35,748 nucleotides of DNA from an uncultured Christensenella sp. (GCA_948468595.1 CAOKIU010000019.1:1-35748); one strand, 5' to 3'. Positions 8,934 to 18,700 are shown, numbered from the stretch's first letter. A program made the numbers and translations. The notes: generated by a model from the sequence alone, not told the origin.

Positions 8934-10166
8934 ATGGTTACAACGATGACGAAAAAATTGAAACAGCGCTTTATTTTTTTTGCGATGGCCGCGGTTACTT
9001 GCCTTCTGCTCTTCATCGTCCTGGCCATCAACGGCCTTAACTGGTGGATACTGGAACGGCAATCGGATATGGTCATGAAGGTGCTCGTTGAATCGGACGG
9101 CGCGTTCCACAAAATGGACTTTAACCGTCCGCCCCCCTTTGCCCAGCCGCTGGATATGGATCGCATGCATTCCGCGCGGTTCTTTATCGCCTACAGCGAC
9201 GGCAGCGGCGCCGTGCGAGACGTCAACACGGATCAAATCTCCTCGATCGATGTCGATACGGCGGCAAGCTATGCCTTGACCGTTTGGGAGTCCGGCAAAA
9301 AGACCGGGAGATTGAACGGATATAAATTTGCCGTAAAAGAGATAGGGCCGAACCGGATGACGTTCTTTGTGGATACATCGCCGCAAAGAGAGAGCTTCTC
9401 CATGGTCCTGTCTGTGTCCAGCGCGATCGCGGCGCTTTGCTGGCTGATGGTTCTGGTGTTTGTCGTCCTGCTTTCGGGCAAGGTCGTTCGCCCGGTCCTC
9501 ATGGGCATGGAGCGGCAAAAGCAGTTCATCACCAACGCCGGACACGAGATGAAAACGCCCCTGGCGATCATCCAATCCAACAACGATACCATGGCCCTGA
9601 TCCACGGGGAAAACAAATACAACGGGCATATCCGCGCGCAGACAAAGCGCCTCAATGCGCTGATGTCCAACCTGTTGACCCTTGCCAAGCTGGACGAGGA
9701 AATCCCTCTGCCCAGGGAAGCGGTCGATGTCAGCGAGGTGATCCGCGAGCTGCTGCCCGCGTATCAAGATACGGCCCTGCTGCGCGGGCTTGCGTTCCAC
9801 GTGCGCGTTGAGCCCAATATGACCATCCTGGTACACAAAGACAGTTTCCGGCAGATGATGACGATCCTGCTGGATAACGCGCTAAAATACACGCCCGAAA
9901 AGGGAAGAATTGAGATGACGATGGCAAGACAGGGCAGACACATGCAGATCCTCGAAGAGAACACCTGCGATCCGTCCCACGAGGCGGACCCGGAGCGACT
10001 GTTTGAACGCTTTTACCGGGGGGACTCTGCCCGAACGCAGGGCGTGGAGTCCTCCGGCTATGGCATTGGGTTGTCCGCCGCCCGCGCCATTTGCGAAAAC
10101 TTCGGCGGGAGGATGACCGCCGCATACCCTTCCCCCGATCGGATTCGGTTCATGATTCGGCTGTGA
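8934..10166 (+). CDS. Sensor histidine kinase (HisKA/HATPase)
   Basis: 410 residues. Membrane span 1 is about 13-33, an extracytoplasmic domain of about 120 residues follows, and span 2 is about 158-181. The dimerisation helix holds FITNAGHEMKTPL with phosphoacceptor His204. The ATPase domain has the N box LLDNALKYTP with Asn315 and the G box GYGIGLSAARAI near 375. The usual D-x-G-x-G box is replaced by ENTCDP, a variant common in Firmicutes kinases of this type. No HAMP domain is evident. AAAGGA lies five bases before the ATG. A strong terminator follows, so the regulator, P-loop kinase and this gene form one transcription unit. Confidence 0.95.
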   Translation: MVTTMTKKLKQRFIFFAMAAVTCLLLFIVLAINGLNWWILERQSDMVMKVLVESDGAFHKMDFNRPPPFAQPLDMDRMHSARFFIAYSDGSGAVRDVNTDQISSIDVDTAASYALTVWESGKKTGRLNGYKFAVKEIGPNRMTFFVDTSPQRESFSMVLSVSSAIAALCWLMVLVFVVLLSGKVVRPVLMGMERQKQFITNAGHEMKTPLAIIQSNNDTMALIHGENKYNGHIRAQTKRLNALMSNLLTLAKLDEEIPLPREAVDVSEVIRELLPAYQDTALLRGLAFHVRVEPNMTILVHKDSFRQMMTILLDNALKYTPEKGRIEMTMARQGRHMQILEENTCDPSHEADPERLFERFYRGDSARTQGVESSGYGIGLSAARAICENFGGRMTAAYPSPDRIRFMIRL

Positions 10167-10183
10167 ATGTGCAATCCATGCCG

Positions 10184-10225
10184 AAAAGCCACCCCGCATT
10201 CGCCTGCATGCGGGGTGGCTTTCTT
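10184..10225 (+). terminator. Rho-independent terminator after the two-component operon
   Basis: A perfect 12-bp stem, GCCACCCCGCAT at 10188-10199 with ATGCGGGGTGGC at 10208-10219, has an 8-nt loop and is followed by TTTCTT. It is preceded by AAAA, so it may work on both strands. It separates the sensor operon from the polyphosphate polymerase operon. Confidence 0.93.
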
Positions 10226-10281
10226 ATGTAAATCATAGGTTCGCCCTTTATCATAACGACAGAGAAAGGAGTGGATGCCCA

Positions 10282-10953
10282 TTGCAGTTCAGGCATGAAG
10301 TTAAACACGAGATCAGCAAATCCGACGTGCTGATCCTGCGGCAGCGGCTGCGGGCGGTGATGAAGCCGGACCGCCATGCCGCAGACGGACGCTATGAGAT
10401 CCGCAGCTTGTATTTTGACAACCTGGATGACAAAGCGCTCAGCGAGAAGCTGAACGGCGTGAACATCCGGGAAAAATACCGCATCCGGCTGTATAACCGC
10501 GATTCTTCCCTGATTCATCTGGAGCGGAAATTCAAGCACGGCGGCCTAGGCTATAAAGATGCGGCGGCGCTCACCCCAGCGCAGGCGCAGGCCATTGCCG
10601 ATGGGGAAGTGGACTGGATGTTTAAGAGCACCGATGAAGTGATCCTGGGCTTCTACACCCGCATCCGCAATGAAGGGCTAAGGGCGAAGGTCATTGTCGA
10701 CTACACCCGCGAGCCCTTCGTCTTTGGCCCCGGCAACGTGAGGGTAACGCTGGATTACAACATCCGCACCGGCCTTCGGTGCACGGATTTTCTCAATCCC
10801 GCCTGCGTCACCGTGCCCGTCAAGGATTCTCCCTGCATCCTGGAAGTGAAGTGGGATGGCTATCTGCCCGATGTGATTCGGGGCGCTGTGCAGCTGGACG
10901 GCAGGGGAAGCACGGCATTTTCAAAGTACGCCGCCTGCCGCATGTACGATTGA
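10282..10953 (+). CDS. VTC-domain polyphosphate polymerase
   Basis: 223 residues of the VTC type within the triphosphate tunnel fold. These enzymes make polyphosphate from ATP in a tunnel lined with basic residues. Visible family segments are RHEVKHEI at the N terminus, YEIRSLYFDN, EKYRIRLYN, HLERKFK and ILEVKWDGYLPD. It is a stand-alone catalytic domain with no SPX or membrane domain. The start is a TTG at 10282, chosen because AAAGGAG lies about ten bases upstream and no ATG or GTG is in frame near it. It is followed after 22 bp by the DUF4956 gene and then CotH, a gene trio seen together in many Firmicutes. No confident promoter was seen in the short gap after the terminator. Confidence 0.92.
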   Translation: MQFRHEVKHEISKSDVLILRQRLRAVMKPDRHAADGRYEIRSLYFDNLDDKALSEKLNGVNIREKYRIRLYNRDSSLIHLERKFKHGGLGYKDAAALTPAQAQAIADGEVDWMFKSTDEVILGFYTRIRNEGLRAKVIVDYTREPFVFGPGNVRVTLDYNIRTGLRCTDFLNPACVTVPVKDSPCILEVKWDGYLPDVIRGAVQLDGRGSTAFSKYAACRMYD

Positions 10954-10975
10954 CAAAAAAGGAGGAATCTGCAAA

Positions 10976-11647
10976 ATGAGCTTTCAAGCCATCTTCAAGT
11001 CCAGCTTTCTGGAAAACGTCGCCTCCATCAGCGTTCTGGATATGCTGATGACCGTTGTGCTGTCCTTTGGCATCGGCCTGTTCATCTTCCTCATCTACAA
11101 GAAGACCTACCGGGGTGTGATGTATTCCTCTGGGTTTGGCACAACGCTGGTGGCGCTGACCATGATCACGTCCATCGTGATCCTGGCCGTTACCTCGAAT
11201 GTGGTTCTGTCCCTGGGCATGGTGGGCGCGCTCTCCATCGTTCGCTTCCGCACGGCCATTAAGGAGCCCTTGGACATCGCGTTCTTGTTTTGGGCCATTG
11301 GCGCGGGCATTATCCTTGCCGCGGGCATGATTCCCCTGGCGATCCTTGGCAGCGTCGGCATCGGCTTGATCCTGCTGGTGTTCGTCAACCGAAAGACCCA
11401 CACCCATCCCTATATGGTCGTGCTCAACTGCGATAACCATGATGTGGAAGTAAGGGCGAAGGAGTTCCTGGCCCAAAACGTACTGCGCAGCACCATAAAA
11501 AGCAAATCGGCGGTTCGGGGTGCGATTGAAATGAACATCGAGGTCCGCCTCAAGCAGGACGATACGGACTTTATCAACATCCTTTCGGAAATGCAGGGCG
11601 TAAACAGCGCGGTGATCGTTTCCTACAACGGCGATTATATGGGGTAA
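10976..11647 (+). CDS. DUF4956 family membrane protein
   Basis: 223 residues with four or five membrane spans in the first two thirds and a soluble C-terminal domain from about residue 140. The family hallmark GMVGALSIVRFRTAIKEP, followed by DIAFLFWAIGAG, is clear. The function is unknown. It is encoded between a polyphosphate polymerase and a CotH kinase, so a role in moving or presenting polyphosphate at the membrane is a reasonable guess, not shown. AGGAGG lies about ten bases before the ATG. The next gene starts three bases after its stop, so the two are tightly coupled. Confidence 0.93.
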   Translation: MSFQAIFKSSFLENVASISVLDMLMTVVLSFGIGLFIFLIYKKTYRGVMYSSGFGTTLVALTMITSIVILAVTSNVVLSLGMVGALSIVRFRTAIKEPLDIAFLFWAIGAGIILAAGMIPLAILGSVGIGLILLVFVNRKTHTHPYMVVLNCDNHDVEVRAKEFLAQNVLRSTIKSKSAVRGAIEMNIEVRLKQDDTDFINILSEMQGVNSAVIVSYNGDYMG

Positions 11648-11650
11648 GGC

Positions 11651-13477
11651 ATGTCTGGAAGCAAGCATTTTGATAAAATTGCGTGGATCGCAACGGCCCT
11701 CTGCCTGGCGGCCGCCATCCTGTTTATGAACGGCGGGGTGCTGAAGATCGAGGTCAAAGAACGGGTGATGGGATATGAACAGCGCCTGTTTGACAATTCC
11801 AGGGTACATACCATCGATCTTGTCATGGATGATTGGGATGCATTCATCGCAAGCGCCACCACAGAAGAATACCATGCCGCAAGCGTGATCATCGACGGCG
11901 AAGCCTATAAAAACGTGGGCATTCGCGGCAAGGGAAACACTTCGCTCTCCACGGTTGCCTCGATGGGCAGCCAGCGCTACAGCTTTAAGATCGAGTTCGA
12001 TCAGTATGACAGCGCCCTCTCCTACCATGGCCTGGACAAGCTGAGCTTAAACAACCTGATTCAGGATACCACCATGATGAAGGACTACCTAACCTACACC
12101 ATGATGAGTGCGTTTGGCGTCAACGCGCCCCTGTGCAGCTTCGTCTACATCACGGTCAACGGTGAGGATTGGGGATTGTATCTTGCGGTGGAGGGCGTGG
12201 AGGAGGCCTTCCTTCAACGGAACTATGGCTCCGCCTATGGCGCGCTGTACAAGCCGGACAGCATGAGCTTTGGCGGCGGGCGCGGCAACGGCAAGGATTT
12301 CGACCTGGGCGATTTCCTGAACCGCGAGGATTCCGGTGAATCCGGGCAGGGGATGACGATGCCCCAGATGCCGGGCGGGCGCGATTTTGATCCCTCCAAG
12401 GAGCAAGGCGACTTCGGCGCGGAGATGCCGCAAAGGCCGGACATGGCGGACGGCGCCAGGCCTTCCATGCCCGGCGGGATGGGCGGCATGGGCATGGGCT
12501 CCTCCGATGTGAAGCTCCAGTACATTGATGACAACGCCGAGAGCTATTCCAACATCTGGAACAACGCCAAGACCGATCTAACCCAGGCGGATCAGGCGCG
12601 CTTGATAGAGTCGCTGAAGAAGTTGTCCTCCGGCGAAGAAATCGAATCGGTCGTCGATATCGATCAGGTCATCCGCTATTTTGTCGTGCACAACTACGTC
12701 TTAAACGGCGACAGCTATACAGGCTCCATGATCCACAACTACTACCTATATGAGGAAGACGGGCGGATGGCCATGATCCCATGGGACTACAATCTGGCGT
12801 TCGGCACCTTCCAGGGCGGCGATGCGCAAAAGACCATCAACACGCCCATCGATTCCCCCATAAGCGGCGGCGCTTCGGACGACCGCCCCATGTGGAATTG
12901 GATCGTGGCAAATGAGGAGTATACCCAGCTATACCATCAGTATTTCGCGGAGTTCCTGGATTCGGTGGACGTTGCGGGCATCCTGAACGATGCGTATGCG
13001 CTGATCAAACCCTATGTCCAGAAAGACCCCACGGCGTTTTATTCCTTTGAAGAGTTTGAAGCCGGCGTGGAGACCATGCGGCAGTTCTGTGCCCTGCGGA
13101 CGCAAAGCATCGCCGCGCAGCTTGCCAATGGCAAGACCGCCGAAACCATGGAGTATGTCGATGCGTCGGGCCTCAACCTATCGGATATGGGCTCCATGAA
13201 CAAGGGCGGCGGCATGCCCAATGCACCCGGTGATATGGAGAGCGGCAGCAACAAGATGCCCGAAGGGTTCGACTTCGACCCGACCCAATGGCAAGGGAGC
13301 GGTGACGGCGGGGCATCGGCGCAATCGGAGATGCCCAAGATGCCAGGCGGCGATTTCGGCTTTGGCATGGAGAACAAGGCAACGGCCGGCGCGAGCGCCT
13401 CGGGCTGGATATGGACCGGCGCCTCCGCGTTGACCCTCCTAGCGGGTCTGATCGTGGCCAAAGCGTATCGCCTATGA
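11651..13477 (+). CDS. CotH-family kinase, membrane anchored at both ends
   Basis: 608 residues. There is an N-terminal span at about 9-28 and a C-terminal span at about 584-604, so the large central domain is probably outside the cytoplasm. Family motifs include IRGKGNTS and MIPWDYNLAFG; the aspartate of the second sits in the kinase active-site region. CotH of Bacillus phosphorylates spore coat proteins. Two low-complexity segments rich in Met, Gly, Pro and Asp (about 235-285 and 513-583) carry similar motifs, such as MPGGRDFDP and MPGGDFGF; the first interrupts the kinase domain and the second leads to the C-terminal span. The gene starts three bases after the DUF4956 stop and ends before a terminator. 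Confidence 0.93.
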   Translation: MSGSKHFDKIAWIATALCLAAAILFMNGGVLKIEVKERVMGYEQRLFDNSRVHTIDLVMDDWDAFIASATTEEYHAASVIIDGEAYKNVGIRGKGNTSLSTVASMGSQRYSFKIEFDQYDSALSYHGLDKLSLNNLIQDTTMMKDYLTYTMMSAFGVNAPLCSFVYITVNGEDWGLYLAVEGVEEAFLQRNYGSAYGALYKPDSMSFGGGRGNGKDFDLGDFLNREDSGESGQGMTMPQMPGGRDFDPSKEQGDFGAEMPQRPDMADGARPSMPGGMGGMGMGSSDVKLQYIDDNAESYSNIWNNAKTDLTQADQARLIESLKKLSSGEEIESVVDIDQVIRYFVVHNYVLNGDSYTGSMIHNYYLYEEDGRMAMIPWDYNLAFGTFQGGDAQKTINTPIDSPISGGASDDRPMWNWIVANEEYTQLYHQYFAEFLDSVDVAGILNDAYALIKPYVQKDPTAFYSFEEFEAGVETMRQFCALRTQSIAAQLANGKTAETMEYVDASGLNLSDMGSMNKGGGMPNAPGDMESGSNKMPEGFDFDPTQWQGSGDGGASAQSEMPKMPGGDFGFGMENKATAGASASGWIWTGASALTLLAGLIVAKAYRL

Positions 13478-13493
13478 CATGCGATGGAAACTG

Positions 13494-13547
13494 CGCAGTC
13501 CTTTGCATCCCCGCACATGGGATGCAAAGGGCTGCGGTTTTCGTTTT
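13494..13547 (+). terminator. Rho-independent terminator after cotH
   Basis: An 18-bp stem with one G-U pair joins 13494-13511 and 13519-13536 (core CTTTGCATCCC with GGGATGCAAAG), with a 7-nt loop, followed by GTTTTCGTTTT. It closes the VTC-DUF4956-CotH operon. Confidence 0.92.
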
Positions 13548-13570
13548 CCGATGCGCTTGGATGAAAATAG

Positions 13571-13599
13571 TTGCGTGCGCACGCATGTTGTTTTATAAT
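13571..13599 (+). promoter_or_regulatory. marR-MATE promoter with a perfect palindromic operator in the spacer
   Basis: -35 TTGCGT (13571-13576) and a perfect -10 TATAAT (13594-13599) are separated by 17 bp. The 14-bp palindrome TGCGTGCGCACGCA (13572-13585) overlaps the -35 and the spacer. MarR proteins usually repress their own operons from such a site, so autorepression is likely. Confidence 0.82.
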
Positions 13600-13624
13600 G
13601 CTTACGATTGGAGGGAAGGTTACC

Positions 13625-14092
13625 GTGAAAATACTCAAGTGGCTTTCGGTGGCGGACCGCTTTTATAAGATTTATCTGGACAAGCAGCTCGCGCCCTTTG
13701 GCATCAACAGCAGCCAGCATATGTTTTTACTGAAGGTCTGTGATTCGCCCGGCATTTTGCAGGATGCGCTGATGGACATTTTCTATGTGCATCCGAGCAA
13801 TATTGTGCGGACGATTTTGGCGCTGGAAAAGCAGGGTATGATTGTGCGCACCCCAAATAATCAGGACAAAAGGACGTGGAAGCTGTATCCCACAGCGCGC
13901 GCGCTGGCCGCGTATAGGGAAGTTAAGGCCATCTGCGATAGGACGGAAGCCGTGCTGCTCAAAGGCATGGGCGAGGGCGACGAAGCCCTCTTTGCGGATC
14001 TGCTCATGCGGGCTGGAAAAAACATCGCGGCAGAACTGCATGTGGAGAGAAAGGAGGAGGAATTCGATGGTGGAGAATCCTCTGGGATATGA
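13625..14092 (+). CDS. MarR-family transcriptional regulator
   Basis: 155 residues with the winged-helix layout of MarR: LQDALMDIFYVHPSNIVRTILALEKQGMI spans the recognition helix region, followed by a wing around TPNNQDKRTWKLYP. The GTG start at 13625 is supported by GGAGGGAAGG five bases upstream and a consensus promoter; the frame can be extended upstream, but only into that promoter. Its last 26 bp overlap the MATE pump gene, the arrangement of the MepR/MepA pair of Staphylococcus. It probably represses the operon and is released by a pump substrate, through the palindrome at 13572-13585. Confidence 0.92.
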   Translation: MKILKWLSVADRFYKIYLDKQLAPFGINSSQHMFLLKVCDSPGILQDALMDIFYVHPSNIVRTILALEKQGMIVRTPNNQDKRTWKLYPTARALAAYREVKAICDRTEAVLLKGMGEGDEALFADLLMRAGKNIAAELHVERKEEEFDGGESSGI

Positions 14093-15455
14093 AAGAATTC
14101 CCAAGCTGCTGAGGGGATTTGCCATTCCCAGCATCACGGCGACGCTGGTGGGCTCCCTCTACAACATAGTGGATCAGATCTTTATCGGCCAGGGCATCGG
14201 GTATCTTGGCAACGCGGCGACCAACGTTTCCTATCCGTTCTCCACTATTTGCCTTGCCATTTCTCTGCTCATCGGCATCGGCAGCGCCTCTCGCTTTTCG
14301 CTTTTTCTCGGCGATAAAAAGCCGGAGGCGGCGGCCAAAGCGGCGGGGAATGGCATCGTTCTCATGATCGCCTTTGGGCTTGCGTATCTGGCGATTGGCC
14401 AGGGCTTTTTGTCCCAGCTATTGAAGTTGTTCGGAACGACCAAAGAGGTGTTTCCCTATGCGAAGCAGTATGCGGGCATAACGTTGATCGGCATGCCGTT
14501 CCTCATTGTGACCAACGGCATGAGCAATTTGATCCGGGCGGATGGGAGTCCCCGGTATTCCATGATATGCATGGTATCCGGCGCCATAGTCAATACCGTT
14601 CTGGACCCGATTTTCATCTTTGTCTTTCGCTGGGGCATTTTCGGGGCTGCGTTGGCGACCATCCTGGGGCAGATTCTGTCCTTTGCCATCGCGGTGCGCT
14701 ATTTGTGGCGATTCAAAACCATTCGCTTTGAAAAGAGCAGTTTTCAGCTGAGCGTCAAAGAGAGCTTAAAAATTTGCAGTATGGGCATCAGCAGCAGCGC
14801 AAATCAAGTCGCCATCACCTTTGTGCAAATCGTCTTAAACAATTCGTTGACCCATTATGGAGCGCAAACGGCTTACGGCGCGGAGATTCCCTTGGCAGCC
14901 TGCGGAATTGTCATGAAAACCAACGCGATTATTCTGGCCATCGTCGTTGGAATATCGCAGGGGGTGCAGCCGATCATCGGCTTTAACTACGGGGCAAAGC
15001 AATATCCCCGCGTGCGGGAAGCGTATCTGCTCGCGATAAAATGGAATATGATCGTCTCCGCGGTGGGCTTTTGCCTATTGCAGGGTTTCCCTCAACCCAT
15101 CATCTCTCTGTTTGGCAAGGGGGATCGGCTGTATATGGAGTTCGCGGTCCTGTTTATGCGCATATTCCTGTTTATGGTGCTGGTCAACGGGGTGCAGCTG
15201 CTCTCTTCCAGTTTTTTCACGGCCATAGGGAAAGCGATGAAAGGGGCTTTGTTGGCATTGACCCGGCAGGTATTTTTCCTCATCCCGCTGATTTTGCTGC
15301 TCCCGCTCCGCTTTGGCATTATGGGCGTGCTCTTTGCGGGCCCCGCGGCCGATTTTATGGCCTTCATCCTGTCGGTTGTGCTGGTCAGAAGGGAGCTGGA
15401 AACACAAAAAAACGCCATACAGATGAGCCCTGGAGCATGCGGGGAAAAGGGATGA
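14067..15455 (+). CDS. MATE-family multidrug efflux transporter (MepA-like)
   Basis: 462 residues with about 12 hydrophobic spans. The N-terminal part PSITATLVGSLYNIVDQIF and the later GVSQGVQP-like segment GISQGVQPIIGFNYGAK are typical of the DinF/MepA branch of MATE pumps, which export cationic drugs by Na+ or H+ antiport. AGGAGGAGG six bases before the ATG at 14067 fixes the start, inside the end of the marR gene. The downstream end has no clear terminator before the next promoter at 15530. Confidence 0.95.
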   Translation: MVENPLGYERIPKLLRGFAIPSITATLVGSLYNIVDQIFIGQGIGYLGNAATNVSYPFSTICLAISLLIGIGSASRFSLFLGDKKPEAAAKAAGNGIVLMIAFGLAYLAIGQGFLSQLLKLFGTTKEVFPYAKQYAGITLIGMPFLIVTNGMSNLIRADGSPRYSMICMVSGAIVNTVLDPIFIFVFRWGIFGAALATILGQILSFAIAVRYLWRFKTIRFEKSSFQLSVKESLKICSMGISSSANQVAITFVQIVLNNSLTHYGAQTAYGAEIPLAACGIVMKTNAIILAIVVGISQGVQPIIGFNYGAKQYPRVREAYLLAIKWNMIVSAVGFCLLQGFPQPIISLFGKGDRLYMEFAVLFMRIFLFMVLVNGVQLLSSSFFTAIGKAMKGALLALTRQVFFLIPLILLLPLRFGIMGVLFAGPAADFMAFILSVVLVRRELETQKNAIQMSPGACGEKG

Positions 15456-15529
15456 TGGCAAGCATAAACGCATCGCGGCGGCAGGGGGGCAAAGAAGATG
15501 GAAATCATGTGCATCCATAGGAGAGAATA

Positions 15530-15558
15530 TAGACTTTTTCGTTTTTACATGCTATAAT
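15530..15558 (+). promoter_or_regulatory. Promoter of the surface protein gene
   Basis: -35 TAGACT (15530-15535), 17-bp spacer, perfect -10 TATAAT (15553-15558). It predicts a transcript start near 15565 and an untranslated leader of nearly 200 nt. Confidence 0.75.
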
Positions 15559-15759
15559 TATTTTGGGTTTGATTGTGAACGGACTTCCGTTCTTAAGGTG
15601 TGAAAAACACTGAATTTAAGGGAAAAACCGGCCGACGCTCTGTGTGGCGCCGTTCGTAAATAAGGGCGAGCAGCTTCGGCTTTTTTAAAGCGCCCATGCT
15701 GGCGGTATGCAAGAAAAAAGAGATTAAAGTGTATTTCTGGGAAGAGGAGAGGAACAAAA
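15559..15759 (+). promoter_or_regulatory. Long structured 5' leader with a possible attenuator
   Basis: The leader holds a hairpin (GAACGGACTTCCGTTC, 15577-15592), then GTGT/ACAC around a GAAAA loop, then a longer element. In that element GCCGA (15631-15635) can pair with TCGGC (15676-15680), directly followed by T6 (15681-15686), like a terminator. The overlapping CGGC (15629-15632) can instead pair with the GCCG near 15650. Mutually exclusive pairings before a T-run suggest attenuation. It does not match the riboswitch consensuses I know, including both c-di-GMP classes. GAAGAGGAGAGG precedes the ATG at 15760. Confidence 0.45.
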
Positions 15760-18700
15760 ATGACGGCACGCAAAGGCGGTTGGTCCAAAATACGGCGCGG
15801 AATCTTGGGCGCGGCGCTCTGCATAGCGCTGCTCGGCGCGAATTTGGGGGGAATCCTGAGCGCTGAGGCGGCCACGGACCTGCTGCCCGGCGTTGTGACG
15901 GGCGCCGACGGCGGCCAGAACTTACCGCAGGAGACCGGCGTCCCCGTAAGTACGGAAAAACCCGCGCAGACGCCGGCTCCTGAGCCCGAGCAGAAGGACG
16001 GGGAGAGCGCAAGCAAAGCGCCCGCGGAAACCACGCCTTCTGATGGGGGCAATCCCGACGCAGCGGGGGACGGAACGGAGCAAACGCCGGGCATTCCGGA
16101 GGAAACGAAGCCCGCAGACCCGCCCAAGGCGGAGGCATGCATCCATCACGCGGAACACGACGAGGCGTGCGGCTACACAGAGGAAAACCCCGTGTGCGCG
16201 TTTGTCTGCGCCATCTGCCCGGTGCAAAAGCAGGTAGACGCGATCCTGGCCCAGATGGAGCAGGCGGGCGATCTGGACGATGCGGCGACGGAGAAGTTCA
16301 ATGCGCAGGCTTTGGCCGCATATGCGGCGTACCAGGCGCTCAAGCCGGAGGACCAGGCGCAGATTTCCGGCGCGGATACCCTGGCGCTGCTCGTGGAGGC
16401 TTTGCAGGCACAGCTCCTTGCCCTAGAGGATGCGACCATGGAGATTGAGGCCGCTGTGATCAAAGACGACAGCGGCGTGGAACAGGACCTGCGCAGCAAG
16501 GACACGTTCGATATCGACTATACCAAGCAGGTGACGCTGCACATCAAGATCAAGAGCACGCTGAATTTAAAAGATAAAAAAGTGGAGATCAAGATTCCCG
16601 ACGGTTTGGTCGTGGTGGAATACCCCAAGCCCAATACCATGACCGGCCTGGTGGCGGGCGTGACGCCCGAGAACCTGGACGACCTAAAGGGCGGCGACAG
16701 CTACGGCGCTTACCAGCCCAAGTCCGGCACGATCACCTATTCCCTAAGGGACACGGCGGAGAACACCAGCTTCAACATCATTCTCGCGCCGGATACCACG
16801 CTTTGGAACAAGCAGCTCAACACGGCGCTAAAGGAGCCGTTGGTGATTCGGACGTATTCCGGCGCGATAGGCGACGCGGCGGGGCAGACGGAGTATCAAA
16901 AGGTCTCCTCCACCGCCAAAATCGTGGGCGATGTGCTCAAGAGCGGCCCCGTCTTTACCTCCTGGGACAAAAAGTGGGTGGTTCCGGAGAAGGCCGGCGT
17001 GCCGTTTAAGATGCAGCAAGTGCGCTTCCGCTCGGACCGCAACCGCTATACCATGGGCATGTTCTTTAGGGAACTGCGCATCACCATCGCCCTGCCGTAC
17101 GATGCCACGAAGGATACCTATGCGGTCTACGATCATATGAGCTATGATATTGAGGCGGGAGACGGCATCAACTGGTTAAATCCCGAGCAGCACAAGGATG
17201 TGGACGGCTTCAGCTTTGTGGAAGAGACGGATGACGTCAACCATACCGTGATCCTGACGTGGAAAAACCTCTATTTGCCCCGGGACGAGTACTTCACCCC
17301 GTATTTTCGGTGGGAAAATGAGGACGACTGCGCTCCCGATGACACGATCAAGTGGAGAAACAGCACAATTGTTGTGAGCGATCCGGCAAACCCGACCAGC
17401 ACCCCGACCGGCGGCGCGGCCGTATCGGGTGAGATGCTCTACTGGGATGACGCTCCGGACGCCGCGGCGCATCCGATTGGAAACACGAACTTTAATAAAG
17501 CGGATCTGGATAAATACAAGGCCATGGCGGAGATGGGCGCCATGCAGATCAAGGGAAAATCCAACGCCAACAGCATCTACAATTCCTATGATGTGAATCC
17601 TGGAATCATCTATTACCTCGGGCAGTTCCACGTCACCAACGGAGGCACTGCGGCCACCGCGCCGCAGACGGTGGAGTTTGCTTACGCCTATAACGACAAA
17701 ATCGGCGTAGTCGCGCAGCGCATTCCGGCTTCCGATGGCAACGAAGTCACGGTTTGGTACACGACGAATGTAAAAACGGACGAAGTGCAGTACGGTCAAA
17801 AGCTCCTCAGCAAGGGAGGCTCCGCTCTGTTTAATGCGGAGATGGCGGGTCTGGGCGCGGGAGAGTACTTCACCGCGATTCGCGCGGAAGTGGGCTCGTA
17901 TGACGCTGAATACATCAGCTATGCCACGTCGCGCGACATGGACCCCTCTTCCGGCCACGCCACCACCTACGGAAAACTGCTGACCAACGAGGGGGACGCA
18001 ACCCCGAAAGGCACGCAGTACCCTGCCTTTGCCACCATGAAGCTATATGAGACCGCCAGCGGAGCGACGGGCGCCCAAACGGCGACATACAATGTGGGCG
18101 TGACCAAGCAGCAAGGGACGGCGGTGCTGGGCATGTTCAACGCCCTGGACGACGGGGGCGACAAGATTCCCGTGCTGGATGTCTTTTCCACGACCGCCGG
18201 GCAGGAAGTCCACTTTAACGGCGTCATCGCCACCTCGGCCTATCCGTATTCGGTCCATCAGGTTTTGTTGGATGCGGAGATTTATATTCGGCTGCCAAAG
18301 GCGGTGGAGGTGGAAGACCTCAGACTGATGATGAACAGGGGCAGCACGGCGGACCGCATTCTCCTTGGCGATTCCGCGATCGAGACGGGAACCATAACCC
18401 ACACCGAACTTGTAGAGGGCGCGGACTATACCATCACCACATCCGCCGAGGATGCGCAGGGCTACGTTCTGCGCAAGATCACCTTCAAGGGTGAGAGCGG
18501 CATGATCGGCTGGTTTACCGAGTCGCTGGGCCAGCGCCAGCTTGCGCTGTCCTTTACGATGAAGATCGCCGCCAACGCGGATGCTATGGCCCTGGATATG
18601 CGCGACTGCGTTCGGGTTAAAAGCGCGACCCTGGAATCCCAGTCCCAGGGTACGCTGGGCGAATTCCAGTATCCGGATACCAACGATTTGAACGCGGATG

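Noticed and set aside
15559..15759. c-di-GMP riboswitch in the surface protein leader
   Set aside because: The conserved aptamer blocks of class I and class II could not be found; only generic hairpins and a T-run are seen.
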